Positions 1 to 6,139 of a DNA stretch of 6,444 nt are shown here, one piece after another. The DNA comes from Jatrophihabitans sp. (GTDB lineage Bacteria > Actinomycetota > Actinomycetes > Mycobacteriales > Jatrophihabitantaceae): contig JAOPVG010000433.1 of assembly GCA_025966255.1 (NCBI GenBank), forward strand, positions 1 through 6,444. The letters are read 5' to 3'. The translations under genes were made by a program, and so were the position numbers. A model generated the notes under the pieces. That model was not told the origin of the DNA and did not search any database. It saw nothing but the letters and a program-made list of their open reading frames with translations. Each line of letters opens with the position of its first letter. The stretch's first letter is position 1.

Positions 1-1
1 G

Positions 2-1504
2 CTCGACCCGACCACGGCGATGCAGGTCGCCGGCCAGAGGCCGATCCGGCCCACCGTGTACGTCGCCGATCGCCTCATCGTCAGCAGTGCCTCGGACGCC
101 GACGTCCGTGGAGCGCTGGAGGAGGCGGCTCGCCGGTTCGGGCTGCAACTCGTCGGCGACGATCCGCAGCGCGCACTCCGCGCGGCTGAGGTGGCCCGCC
201 GAGCCGACCGCCCGCTCAACGCCCCGTACCGGGTCCGCCTGGTCCCCAACAGCGTCGCGGCCACTGCGGCACCCGACGCGTGGAGCGTGCTGCAGACCTT
301 CCGCGGCCTCATCGGTCGCGATTCGGTTGGGCAGCGGCAGGCATCGCTCGACCACCTGATGACTGCGGCCGGCGGCCCGGACATCGGCGGTTCACCCTTC
401 GTGCAGGGCCATGGAATCGGGGGATCTCCGTTCGTCCAGGGTCATGGAGTGGGTGGCTCCCCGTTCGTGCAGGGCCACGGATATGGCAGCAGCGAGTACG
501 GCGTGCCCGGATGGGGCGGACGTCAGCCGGTTACCTGGCTGGGCACCCTGCCGCCGCGCAACGAGCGGCTCGGAAACCGCAGGCCGGTCGTTGCGGTCGT
601 CGATACCGGGGTGGGCTCGCACCCGTGGCTGCCGCCGGACATTGTCGACCTCGAGCCGATGGTGCTGGACGTGCCGATCGCGAATCCGGAGGTCAGCGGG
701 GTCACCGGCAGTCCGTACGAGGGCCTGCTCGACGCCGACGCCGGTCACGGCACCTTCATCGCCGGCTTGATCCGCCAACAGTGCCCCGATGCCGACATCC
801 TCGCTGTCCAGGTGATGGGCGGCGATGGCGTGGTGGCCGAGAGCAACCTGCTCGACGTCCTGCACCTGCTCGCGCTGCGTCAACAGATCGCGGTCGAGTC
901 GAACGATCCGGACCGCATCATCGACGTTCTGTCGCTCTCGCTCGGCTATTACCACGAGCAGCCCGACGACATCACCTACGATGCGCAATTGCTCGAGCCG
1001 CTGCTCGCCCTCGGCCGTCTCGGGGTATCGGTAGTCGTAGCGGCGGGCAACGATTCGACCGATCGGCCGATGTTCCCGGCCGCGTTCACCCCGTGGCCGG
1101 GTGGCCCGGTCACCGCGCCCGACAAGGACTGCCTCCCGGTGATCAGCGTCGGTGCGCTCAACCCCAATGCGACGATCGCGCTGTTCAGCAACGCGGGGGC
1201 CTGGGTCTGTTGCCACCGCCAGGGCGCAGCGCTCGTGAGCACGTACCCGATCACCATCAACGCCGCCGAGCAGGCCTCGGTCGCGACGAGCGTCGCTGGT
1301 GACGGCGCGCGGTCGACGATCGATCCGGACGACTTCAGCTCCGGGTTTGCCGTGTGGAGCGGGACGTCGTTCGCCGGTCCGGTGCTGGCCGGTGAGATCG
1401 CCGGTCAGCTGGGCCGCGGCGATCTGTCGGCCATCGACGTCGGTACCGCAGTCGGCCGGGGCTGGGCCGCAGTCGCGGCCTGTGTCGATGGGCTGCATCC
1501 GTGA
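2..1504 (+). CDS. Subtilisin-like serine peptidase (S8 family), probably 5'-truncated by the window edge
   Basis: Predicted S8 (subtilase) endopeptidase. Residues are counted from the ATG at 20. The catalytic set is intact: Asp195 in VVDTG, His243 in GHGTFIAG, oxyanion Asn344 in VAAGND and Ser450 in SGTSFAGP. About 120 N-terminal residues (motifs DRLIVS, YRVRLVPNSV, DAWSVLQ) look like a pro-domain or recognition domain. Residues 122-154 are three copies of an 11-residue GGSPFVQGHG repeat joining that region to the protease domain (about 188-490). I see no transmembrane segment, and no signal peptide in the visible part, so a cytoplasmic location is possible. The frame is open from base 2 with no upstream stop, and no Shine-Dalgarno precedes the ATG at 20 or the GTG at 56, so the real start is probably outside the window. 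The stop overlaps the GTG of the sigma gene by four bases. The S8 assignment is firm; substrate and role are unknown. Confidence 0.93.
   Translation, partial: LDPTTAMQVAGQRPIRPTVYVADRLIVSSASDADVRGALEEAARRFGLQLVGDDPQRALRAAEVARRADRPLNAPYRVRLVPNSVAATAAPDAWSVLQTFRGLIGRDSVGQRQASLDHLMTAAGGPDIGGSPFVQGHGIGGSPFVQGHGVGGSPFVQGHGYGSSEYGVPGWGGRQPVTWLGTLPPRNERLGNRRPVVAVVDTGVGSHPWLPPDIVDLEPMVLDVPIANPEVSGVTGSPYEGLLDADAGHGTFIAGLIRQQCPDADILAVQVMGGDGVVAESNLLDVLHLLALRQQIAVESNDPDRIIDVLSLSLGYYHEQPDDITYDAQLLEPLLALGRLGVSVVVAAGNDSTDRPMFPAAFTPWPGGPVTAPDKDCLPVISVGALNPNATIALFSNAGAWVCCHRQGAALVSTYPITINAAEQASVATSVAGDGARSTIDPDDFSSGFAVWSGTSFAGPVLAGEIAGQLGRGDLSAIDVGTAVGRGWAAVAACVDGLHP
383..481 (+). repeat. Three tandem 33-bp coding repeats (GGSPFVQGHG peptide)
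   Basis: Three head-to-tail 33-base units (383-415, 416-448, 449-481) each encode Ile/Val followed by GGSPFVQGHG in the peptidase linker. Units 1 and 2 encode identical peptides but differ at six third-codon positions. Unit 3 adds only an Ile-to-Val change. The peptide is conserved while the DNA has diverged, which suggests selection on the peptide and an old duplication. It sits between the N-terminal region and the catalytic domain, where a processing or docking site would be plausible. Confidence 0.9.
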
Positions 1505-2091
1505 TCGGCGCCGACCAAGTTCCGGAGACGCTCGCGAATCGTGCCGCGACGCTCTTCCGCGAATATCGGGCAGGGGACGAGGCTCGGATGGGCGAACTGG
1601 TCGGCCTGCTCACGCCGATCCTGTGGCATACCTCCCGGGCCCAGCGCCTCGACAGCCAGACCGCCGAGGACGTCGTGCAGTCGGTGTGGCTCGCCTTCGT
1701 CCGATCCGCCGACTCGATCACCGACCCGCAGGCCGTCCTGCAATGGCTGATCGTCAGCACGCGGCGCGAGGCCTGGCGGGTCCTCAAACGCAACGACCGT
1801 GTCCGGCCCACCGAGTTCGAGGCCGACGACGTCGTGACGCCGACCCGGGATCTGCCCGAGGAACGCGTCCTGCGCGACGACGGCGACAGCCGGTTGTGGC
1901 AGCACATCGCCCACCTGCCCGAGCGCTGCCGGGCCCTGCTCCGGGTCATCGCCTTCACCGATCGCCCCGATTACGCCGCCGTCGCGACCGCCCTGGGCAT
2001 GCCGGTCGGCAGCATCGGTCCCACGCGCGGGCGCTGCCTCGCCAAGCTGCGCTCGCAACTAGCCAACGACCCCGCTTGGGAGGGCTCATGA
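1501..2091 (+). CDS. ECF-type sigma-70 family RNA polymerase sigma factor
   Basis: A 196-residue two-domain sigma factor that would direct RNA polymerase to an alternative promoter set. Region 2 spans about residues 17-97, with the core-binding signature AEDVVQSVWLAFVR at 55-68 and a following helix QWLIVSTRREAWRVLKR (81-97) resembling regions 2.3/2.4. An acidic linker (about 98-128) follows. Region 4 spans about 131-187: LPERCRALLRVIAF, then a helix-turn-helix from about 157 to 183 with ALGMPVGSIGPTRGRCLAKLR. The length is typical of ECF sigmas, and there is no C-terminal extension or SnoaL-like domain. The GTG start overlaps the upstream peptidase stop (GTGA), and the recognisable Shine-Dalgarno is weak, so translation is probably coupled. 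The stop overlaps the next ATG (ATGA). The linked 168-aa protein and the two proteases are candidates for controlling it. The family call is firm; the target promoters are unknown. Confidence 0.93.
   Translation: MIGADQVPETLANRAATLFREYRAGDEARMGELVGLLTPILWHTSRAQRLDSQTAEDVVQSVWLAFVRSADSITDPQAVLQWLIVSTRREAWRVLKRNDRVRPTEFEADDVVTPTRDLPEERVLRDDGDSRLWQHIAHLPERCRALLRVIAFTDRPDYAAVATALGMPVGSIGPTRGRCLAKLRSQLANDPAWEGS
2078..2083 (+). promoter_or_regulatory. Ribosome binding site that fixes the ATG at 2088
   Basis: GGGAGG lies four bases upstream of the ATG at 2088, inside the last codons of the sigma gene. The reading frame stays open back to 1299, but this site, the ATGA overlap and the dense sigma-coding sequence upstream argue that translation starts at 2088. 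Confidence 0.6.
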
Positions 2092-2594
2092 CCACACCAT
2101 CGCGGCCGTCGGTCGAGCAGCTCGCCGCGGGCGACATCGACGCCACGGACCGGCACATCTTCGAACGCACCGCCGCGCTGTTCGACCAGCTCGACCCGGT
2201 TCCGGACGGGCTCGTCGACCGCATCCGATTCGGCATCACGCTCGACGCCCTGCACGCCGAACTTGCCGAACTGCAGCGCTCCGATGAGCTGACCGGTGTC
2301 CGTTCCGACGGTGCGGTCGAGGCCCAGACGATCACGTTCACCAGCGCGAGCCTGACCACGATGGTGACGGTTACGCCGGCCGGTGCGGACCGGGTACGGG
2401 TCGACGGTTGGGTGGCGCCGGGCGGCGGGGTCACAGTTGAGCTACGGATCGTCGACCAGACGCTCACCGTGATCGCCGACGCCGACGGCCGCTTCGTCAT
2501 CGAGGACGTGCCGCACGGACTGGCCCAGTTCATCGTCCGGCCACCGCAGGGGGCCGGCCACCCACCGGTTATCACTCCGTCGATCGAGTTGTGA
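2088..2594 (+). CDS. 168-aa soluble protein with helical N-terminus and beta-rich C-terminus; candidate sigma or CHAT partner
   Basis: I do not recognise a named family with certainty. Residues 1-68 look helical, with a conspicuous block FDQLDPVPDGLVDRIRF (32-48) followed by LDALHAELAEL (52-62). Residues 76-168 read as short beta strands with turns (RVRVDGWV, VTVELRIV, LTVIADADGRFVIEDVP, LAQFIVRP), like a carboxypeptidase-regulatory-like or other immunoglobulin-like sandwich. It has no cysteine, no HxxxCxxC zinc motif and no membrane segment, so it is not a classical ZAS or membrane anti-sigma factor. Its position between the sigma and CHAT genes, with four-base overlaps on both sides (ATGA and GTGA), makes a direct partnership likely. 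It could be an anti-sigma factor, an adaptor or a protease substrate. The start is fixed by GGGAGG at 2078-2083. It is confidently a real gene; the function is inference. Confidence 0.85.
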   Translation: MTTPSRPSVEQLAAGDIDATDRHIFERTAALFDQLDPVPDGLVDRIRFGITLDALHAELAELQRSDELTGVRSDGAVEAQTITFTSASLTTMVTVTPAGADRVRVDGWVAPGGGVTVELRIVDQTLTVIADADGRFVIEDVPHGLAQFIVRPPQGAGHPPVITPSIEL

Positions 2595-5149
2595 GCGCAG
2601 GCGAGGCGACGCAGGCCCGGCCGCGCGGCGATCCAGTCGCAGCGGTCCGTGCGCTGCATGCGCGGGCGGTGGACGAGTACGCCGCGGCGCGGCCGGCCCG
2701 GGCCCGGTCGTTGGCGCAGCGCGCCCTCGCCGCGTTGGCCGAACTCCCGCACGACCGTGAGCACGACGCCCAGCGGGCCAAGGTGCTCGTCACGCTGGGG
2801 CTGGCCGAGTCGGAGTTCGGCGGTCCGGCTGCAGGGCTTTCGATCCTGGCCGAGGCCGAGCGCTTCGCGGACGACGTGGGCGATCCGGCGATCTCGGTGC
2901 TGGTGCGGTCGCAGCGGGGCGCGCTCGCGATCCGGTCCGGCGATCTCAGTTCGGCGTTGATGGCGTACACAAAGGCCTACGAGTTCATCGATCACGCGCC
3001 GGCGTTCGATCGCCAGGTCATCCTGGGCAACTTCGCGATCGTTCATCTCTATCTCGGGAACCTGCGGGCCGCCCGACCGCTGTTCGACGCGGCCATCCGG
3101 TTGACTCAGGACGCCGGTATGGCGCCGGAGGAGGCCAAGGCCCGGCACAACCTAGGCTATTTGGACTACCTCGCCGGCGATCTGCCCAGTGCATTGCGCC
3201 AGATGGCCGACGCCGTCGCACTCTCACCGGAACTGCCGGAGGGCATCCCACTGCTCGACCGCGCGCGGGTGCTGGTCGAAGCCGGCCTCGTGCGCGAGGC
3301 CGATGTGGCCCTGGCCGGCGCGGCGGCGATCTTTCGCCGCGATCGGCTCCCGCAGGATCTCGCCGAGGTCGAGCTGGAACGCGCGCACGGGGCGTTGATC
3401 GGCGGCGACACCGAGGCAGCGCGCCGCTTTGCCGCGCGAGCGCGGGACCGCTTCCGCCGGCGCGGCATCGACCGCTGGCGGCGCAGCGCCGAACTGCTGC
3501 TGCTGCAAGGTGATCTCGCGGCGCAGCGCCCGGGATCTCGACTCGTCGCACCGGCGCAGCGGCTGCGCGCCGAGTTCGAGGCCGAACGGCTCCGGCTGCC
3601 GTCGCGGACCGCGGCATTGATCGTCGCCGAGGCCCACCTGGCCGCGGGTCAGGTGAGCGCCGCGGCCGACGCACTCGCCGGGCTCCCCCCCGCCCGTCGC
3701 GACGATCCGATCACCGGGCGGCTGCACTCGGATTACGTGCACGCGCGGGCGGACGCGGCGCGCGGCGAGACCGGATCGGCCCGTCGGCGGATCGGGCGCG
3801 CGCTCGGGGTGCTCGCCGACTACCAGGCCAGCTTCGGCAGCATCGATCTCCGCACTGCGTCCGCGGTGCACGGCCGGCGCCTGGCCGAGCTCGACGTCGC
3901 CCTGGCCCTCGACAGTGGCCGGCCGGCCTCGGTGTTCGCGGCAGCGGAACGGGCCCGGGCGGTGTCGAGCCGGCTGCCGGCGGTGCGACCACCCGATGAT
4001 CCGGTTGCCGCAGACCTCCTGGCTGAGTTGCGGCAGACGATCGAATCGCTGCGGGTCGGCGAGCAGGATCGCGCCGCCGCGGAGCCGTTGCTGCGCCGCC
4101 GCCGCGATCTCGAGCAGCAGATCGTTGCCCGCACCTGGACCGTGTCCGGCTCCGGCTCGGCCGTTCGCGCCGCCGGCATGGAGGACGTGCGGGCAAAGCT
4201 CGTCGAGCGCGGCCGCACCATGGTGATGTTCGTTCAGGCGAATGGTCGGTCCTGGGCAGTGGTGATCGGGGCCCGGCTGCGCCTGCACGACCTCGGCTCG
4301 GCCGTCCCGGCGGCCGAGGGGGTGCGCCGCGTCCGGGCCGATCTCGATGTGCTGGCCCAGCCCCGTTTGCCTGGTGGGATCCGGGGCGCCGTCCGGTCCT
4401 CGCTGCGTCGATCTCTGGCCGGCCTGGACGCCGCGCTGATCGCGCCGCTCGGGCTCGCTGGTGAGGCGCTGGCCATAGTGTCGACCGGCGACCTCGGTCA
4501 GTTGCCGTGGGCCTCGTTGCCCTCGCTGCGGGGGGTGTCGCTCGTGGTCGCGCCGTCGGCGACGAAGTGGCTCGCCTCGACGGAGCAGCGTGCAGCTGCC
4601 AGGACCGACGTGGCGGCGATCGCCGGGCCCGACCTCGCTCGGGGTGCCGAGGAGGCCGAGGCAGTGGGATCGGCGTGGCCGGGTTCGACGGTGTCGACCG
4701 GGTCGGCGGCGACAAGGGCGGAGTTCGCCACTGCGGTGTCGCGGGCGCACGTCCTGCATGTCGCTGCCCACGGCGTGCATCAGCCCGAGAATCCGCTCTT
4801 CTCGTCCCTGCGGATGGCCGACGGACCGATCTTCGCGCACGAACTGGACCAGTCGGCACTTGCTCCCGAGCACGTCGTGCTGTCCGCGTGCGAGGTAGGA
4901 CTCGCCACCGTCCGTCCCGGCGACGAGGCGCTCGGGCTCGCGAGCGTCCTGCTGAATCTCGGCACCCGGAGCGTGATCGCGGGAGTCGCCAGGGTGGCTG
5001 ACGACGTTGCTGCGCAGACGATGGCCGGCTATCACGCCAAGCTGGCGGGCGGGGTCGATTCGGCCGCGGCTCTGGCGGCTGCCCTCATCGAGGTCGACAG
5101 CGACGTCACGCCGCCGTTCGTCGCGTTCGGAGCAACCTGGTCAGCGTGA
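2591..5149 (+). CDS. TPR-CHAT protein, predicted caspase-like cysteine protease
   Basis: An 852-residue protein with two parts. Residues about 15-460 are tandem helical hairpins typical of TPR repeats, for example HNLGYLDYLAGDLPSALRQM (186-205), and probably form a sensor or docking surface. An Arg/Glu-rich helical connector (about 470-515) leads to a C-terminal CHAT domain (about 530-852). CHAT landmarks are in order: LGQLPWASLPSL (635-646), VAPSATKWL (653-661), HVAAHG (723-728) with the presumed catalytic His727, LSACEVG (764-770) with Cys767, GLASVLLNLGTRSVIAGVARV (782-802, in part) and PPFVAFGA (841-848). The dyad is intact, so activity is expected. CHAT proteases belong to the caspase/separase clan and act in conflict systems, including type III-E CRISPR TPR-CHAT (Csx29). 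The GTG start overlaps the previous stop (GTGA). No signal peptide or membrane segment is evident. This is the last gene of the cassette. Domain calls are firm; trigger and substrate are unknown. Confidence 0.94.
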   Translation: MSAGEATQARPRGDPVAAVRALHARAVDEYAAARPARARSLAQRALAALAELPHDREHDAQRAKVLVTLGLAESEFGGPAAGLSILAEAERFADDVGDPAISVLVRSQRGALAIRSGDLSSALMAYTKAYEFIDHAPAFDRQVILGNFAIVHLYLGNLRAARPLFDAAIRLTQDAGMAPEEAKARHNLGYLDYLAGDLPSALRQMADAVALSPELPEGIPLLDRARVLVEAGLVREADVALAGAAAIFRRDRLPQDLAEVELERAHGALIGGDTEAARRFAARARDRFRRRGIDRWRRSAELLLLQGDLAAQRPGSRLVAPAQRLRAEFEAERLRLPSRTAALIVAEAHLAAGQVSAAADALAGLPPARRDDPITGRLHSDYVHARADAARGETGSARRRIGRALGVLADYQASFGSIDLRTASAVHGRRLAELDVALALDSGRPASVFAAAERARAVSSRLPAVRPPDDPVAADLLAELRQTIESLRVGEQDRAAAEPLLRRRRDLEQQIVARTWTVSGSGSAVRAAGMEDVRAKLVERGRTMVMFVQANGRSWAVVIGARLRLHDLGSAVPAAEGVRRVRADLDVLAQPRLPGGIRGAVRSSLRRSLAGLDAALIAPLGLAGEALAIVSTGDLGQLPWASLPSLRGVSLVVAPSATKWLASTEQRAAARTDVAAIAGPDLARGAEEAEAVGSAWPGSTVSTGSAATRAEFATAVSRAHVLHVAAHGVHQPENPLFSSLRMADGPIFAHELDQSALAPEHVVLSACEVGLATVRPGDEALGLASVLLNLGTRSVIAGVARVADDVAAQTMAGYHAKLAGGVDSAAALAAALIEVDSDVTPPFVAFGATWSA

Positions 5150-5168
5150 GTCGGCATGAGGGCGGGAT

Positions 5169-5198
5169 TTGGTCCGCATCCTGTGCGTCGAGTACCGT
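5169..5198 (+). promoter_or_regulatory. Putative sigma-70-type promoter for the rplJ-rplL operon
   Basis: TTGGTC (5169-5174) and TACCGT (5193-5198) are separated by 18 bases and resemble an actinobacterial housekeeping -35/-10 pair. They lie just after the CHAT stop and just before the structured leader, so transcription would start near 5205. The call rests on consensus resemblance and position only. Confidence 0.45.
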
Positions 5199-5209
5199 GG
5201 CCACAGATC

Positions 5210-5300
5210 CACCCAAGACCGCTGGTTGTCACGTGCGCACACGTGACCGAACGCCTCCGGAGCGCCGGAGCGGCCCGCGCAGGTCGGCAAGGTACGGCTG
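5210..5300 (+). ncRNA. Putative ribosomal protein L10 leader (autoregulatory mRNA element)
   Basis: This untranslated stretch upstream of rplJ resembles the L10 leader, which the L10-L7/L12 complex binds to repress its own operon. The segments CCAAGACCGC near 5213-5222 and GCGCAGGTCGGC near 5277-5288 look like the two sides of the conserved outer element, with GACC (5217-5220) able to pair with GGTC (5282-5285). Between them are two clean hairpins: an 8-bp stem at 5228-5235/5240-5247 with a 4-base loop, and a 6-bp stem at 5255-5260/5265-5270 with a 4-base loop. Recognition is by eye, so the boundaries are approximate. Confidence 0.65.
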
Positions 5301-5306
5301 TGACGC

Positions 5307-5345
5307 CGCCCCGTGCGCCCTGCGCCGGGGCGCTTCTTCGTTTCT
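5307..5345 (+). terminator. Intrinsic terminator-like hairpin, probable attenuator in the rplJ leader
   Basis: CGCCCCG (5307-5313) pairs perfectly with CGGGGCG (5326-5332) around a 12-base loop, followed by the T-rich run CTTCTTCGTTTCT (5333-5345). It lies between the L10-leader-like structure and the rplJ ribosome binding site, so it probably attenuates rplJL transcription rather than only ending the upstream cassette transcript. The T tract is interrupted, so termination may be partial. Confidence 0.6.
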
Positions 5346-5374
5346 GAGCACGACTCGACCAGCCTGACTCAGAA
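5342..5374 (+). repeat. 7-bp inverted repeat overlapping the attenuator T tract
   Basis: TTCTGAG (5342-5348) is perfectly complementary to CTCAGAA (5368-5374) across a 19-base spacer, ending one base before the purine-rich rplJ ribosome binding region. Its left arm uses the last T residues of the terminator tail, so the two structures might interact. It may be chance: a 7-bp stem with a large loop is modest evidence. Confidence 0.35.
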
Positions 5375-5378
5375 CGAG

Positions 5379-5384
5379 AGGAGG
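5379..5384 (+). promoter_or_regulatory. rplJ: Strong ribosome binding site of rplJ
   Basis: AGGAGG, within the longer purine run GAGAGGAGG (5376-5384), lies six bases before the ATG at 5391. It fixes the L10 start there, even though conserved L10 similarity begins only about a dozen residues in. Confidence 0.85.
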
Positions 5385-5390
5385 TAGCAC

Positions 5391-6077
5391 ATGCCCACAG
5401 ATGCCCATTCTCGGCTCGAGCCGAACCCCGAGAAGATCAAGGCCGTAGCCGAGATCACCGAGCACTTCTCCAGCTCCTCCGCAGCCGTCATCACCGAGTA
5501 CCGCGGCCTGACGGTCAAGCAGATCACCGACCTGCGCCGGGCGCTCGGTCGCGACACCACGTACGCGGTCGTCAAGAACACCCTGACCCGGCGCGCGGCG
5601 GCCGATGCCGGCGTCGCACTGGACGAGACGCTCCTGACCGGTCCGACCGCGATCGCGTTCGTCAAGGGCGACGCTGTTGTGGCCGCCAAGGGCCTGCGTG
5701 ACTTCGCCAAGGCGAACCCGACGCTGGTGATCAAGGGTGGGGTGCTCGACGGCAAGTCGCTCTCCGCCGCCGAGATCAACCAGATCGCCGACCTGGAATC
5801 GCGCGAGGTGCTGCTCGCCAAGTTCGCCGGTGCGCTCAAGGCGCTGCCCACCCGTGCTGCGGGCCTGTTCCAGGCTCCGCTGTCGCAGATGGCTCGCCTG
5901 GCCGCGGCGCTGGAAGAGAAGAAGGCCGCCGACGCTCCCGCAGCAGAGGCCCCGGCTCTCGACTCCGCCGACGAACCGACCACCCCGCCGGATGCCGAGC
6001 CCGAGGCCGCGTCGTCCGACACCACCGCCGAGGCCGTCGCCGAAGCGCCCGAAACCCCCGCCGAGCCGGCGGAGTAG
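5391..6077 (+). CDS. rplJ: 50S ribosomal protein L10 with a long acidic C-terminal tail
   Basis: L10 (uL10) forms the base of the ribosomal stalk. Its N-terminal domain binds 23S rRNA and its C-terminal helix carries L7/L12 dimers that recruit translation GTPases. Clear L10 signatures are [12 protein letters not shown] (31-42), VVKNTL (60-65), [11 protein letters not shown] (84-94), LVIKGG (112-117) and [15 protein letters not shown] (133-147), followed by the L7/L12-binding helix (about 155-178). At 228 residues it exceeds the usual 165-180. The excess is a tail (179-228) of mostly Ala, Pro, Glu and Asp, with 14 acidic residues and no basic ones, presumably disordered. A perfect AGGAGG sets the start. 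rplL follows after 62 bases, the standard order. The gene is probably autoregulated through the leader upstream. Confidence 0.98.
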   Translation: MPTDAHSRLEPNPEKIKAVAEITEHFSSSSAAVITEYRGLTVKQITDLRRALGRDTTYAVVKNTLTRRAAADAGVALDETLLTGPTAIAFVKGDAVVAAKGLRDFAKANPTLVIKGGVLDGKSLSAAEINQIADLESREVLLAKFAGALKALPTRAAGLFQAPLSQMARLAAALEEKKAADAPAAEAPALDSADEPTTPPDAEPEAASSDTTAEAVAEAPETPAEPAE

Positions 6078-6093
6078 TTACCCACCACTGATA

Positions 6094-6108
6094 GCCGGCT
6101 CATCCGGC
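6094..6108 (+). repeat. Small hairpin in the rplJ-rplL intergenic gap
   Basis: GCCGG (6094-6098) and CCGGC (6104-6108) can form a 5-bp stem with a 5-base loop. No T run follows, so it is not a convincing terminator. It could affect processing or translation of the rplL part of the message, or be chance in GC-rich DNA. Confidence 0.35.
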
Positions 6109-6123
6109 GAGACAGCTTTACCG

Positions 6124-6130
6124 AAAGGAA
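6124..6130 (+). promoter_or_regulatory. rplL: Ribosome binding site of rplL
   Basis: AAAGGAA lies nine bases before the ATG at 6140 in a locally A-rich patch. It is consistent with the high independent translation that L7/L12 needs, since the stalk holds several copies per L10. Confidence 0.7.
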
Positions 6131-6139
6131 ATTGCCATC

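Noticed and set aside
383..481. Three 33-base units considered as a CRISPR array
   Set aside because: The units are directly adjacent with no spacers, stay in the peptidase frame and differ mainly at third codon positions. They are a protein repeat.
392..1498. 368-codon open frame on the minus strand opposite the subtilase
   Set aside because: Arg/Asp-rich shadow translation with no domain. The + strand carries all S8 catalytic motifs.
1299..2087. Upstream extension of the 168-aa gene's open frame
   Set aside because: The extension overlaps the subtilase and the entire sigma gene and encodes Arg/Pro-rich sequence. The GGGAGG site and ATGA overlap support the start at 2088.
1955..3148. 397-codon open frame on the minus strand
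   Set aside because: It spans the ends of three well-supported + strand genes and has composition typical of shadow frames, with no recognisable family.
3224..5035. 603-codon open frame on the minus strand
   Set aside because: It is the antisense shadow of the TPR-CHAT gene in GC-rich DNA. The translation is low-complexity and Arg/Gly/Pro-rich with no recognisable domain, while the + strand frame has clear TPR and CHAT motifs.
5146..5367. Short open frames (73 and 63 codons) in the gap before rplJ
   Set aside because: They run through the structured leader and attenuator, lack a good ribosome binding site and have Arg-rich shadow-like composition. The region is better explained as untranslated RNA.
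5369..6103. 244-codon Ser/Ala-rich open frame on the minus strand
   Set aside because: It is the exact antisense of rplJ, and its Ser/Ala richness follows from the codons of the L10 gene and its acidic tail.
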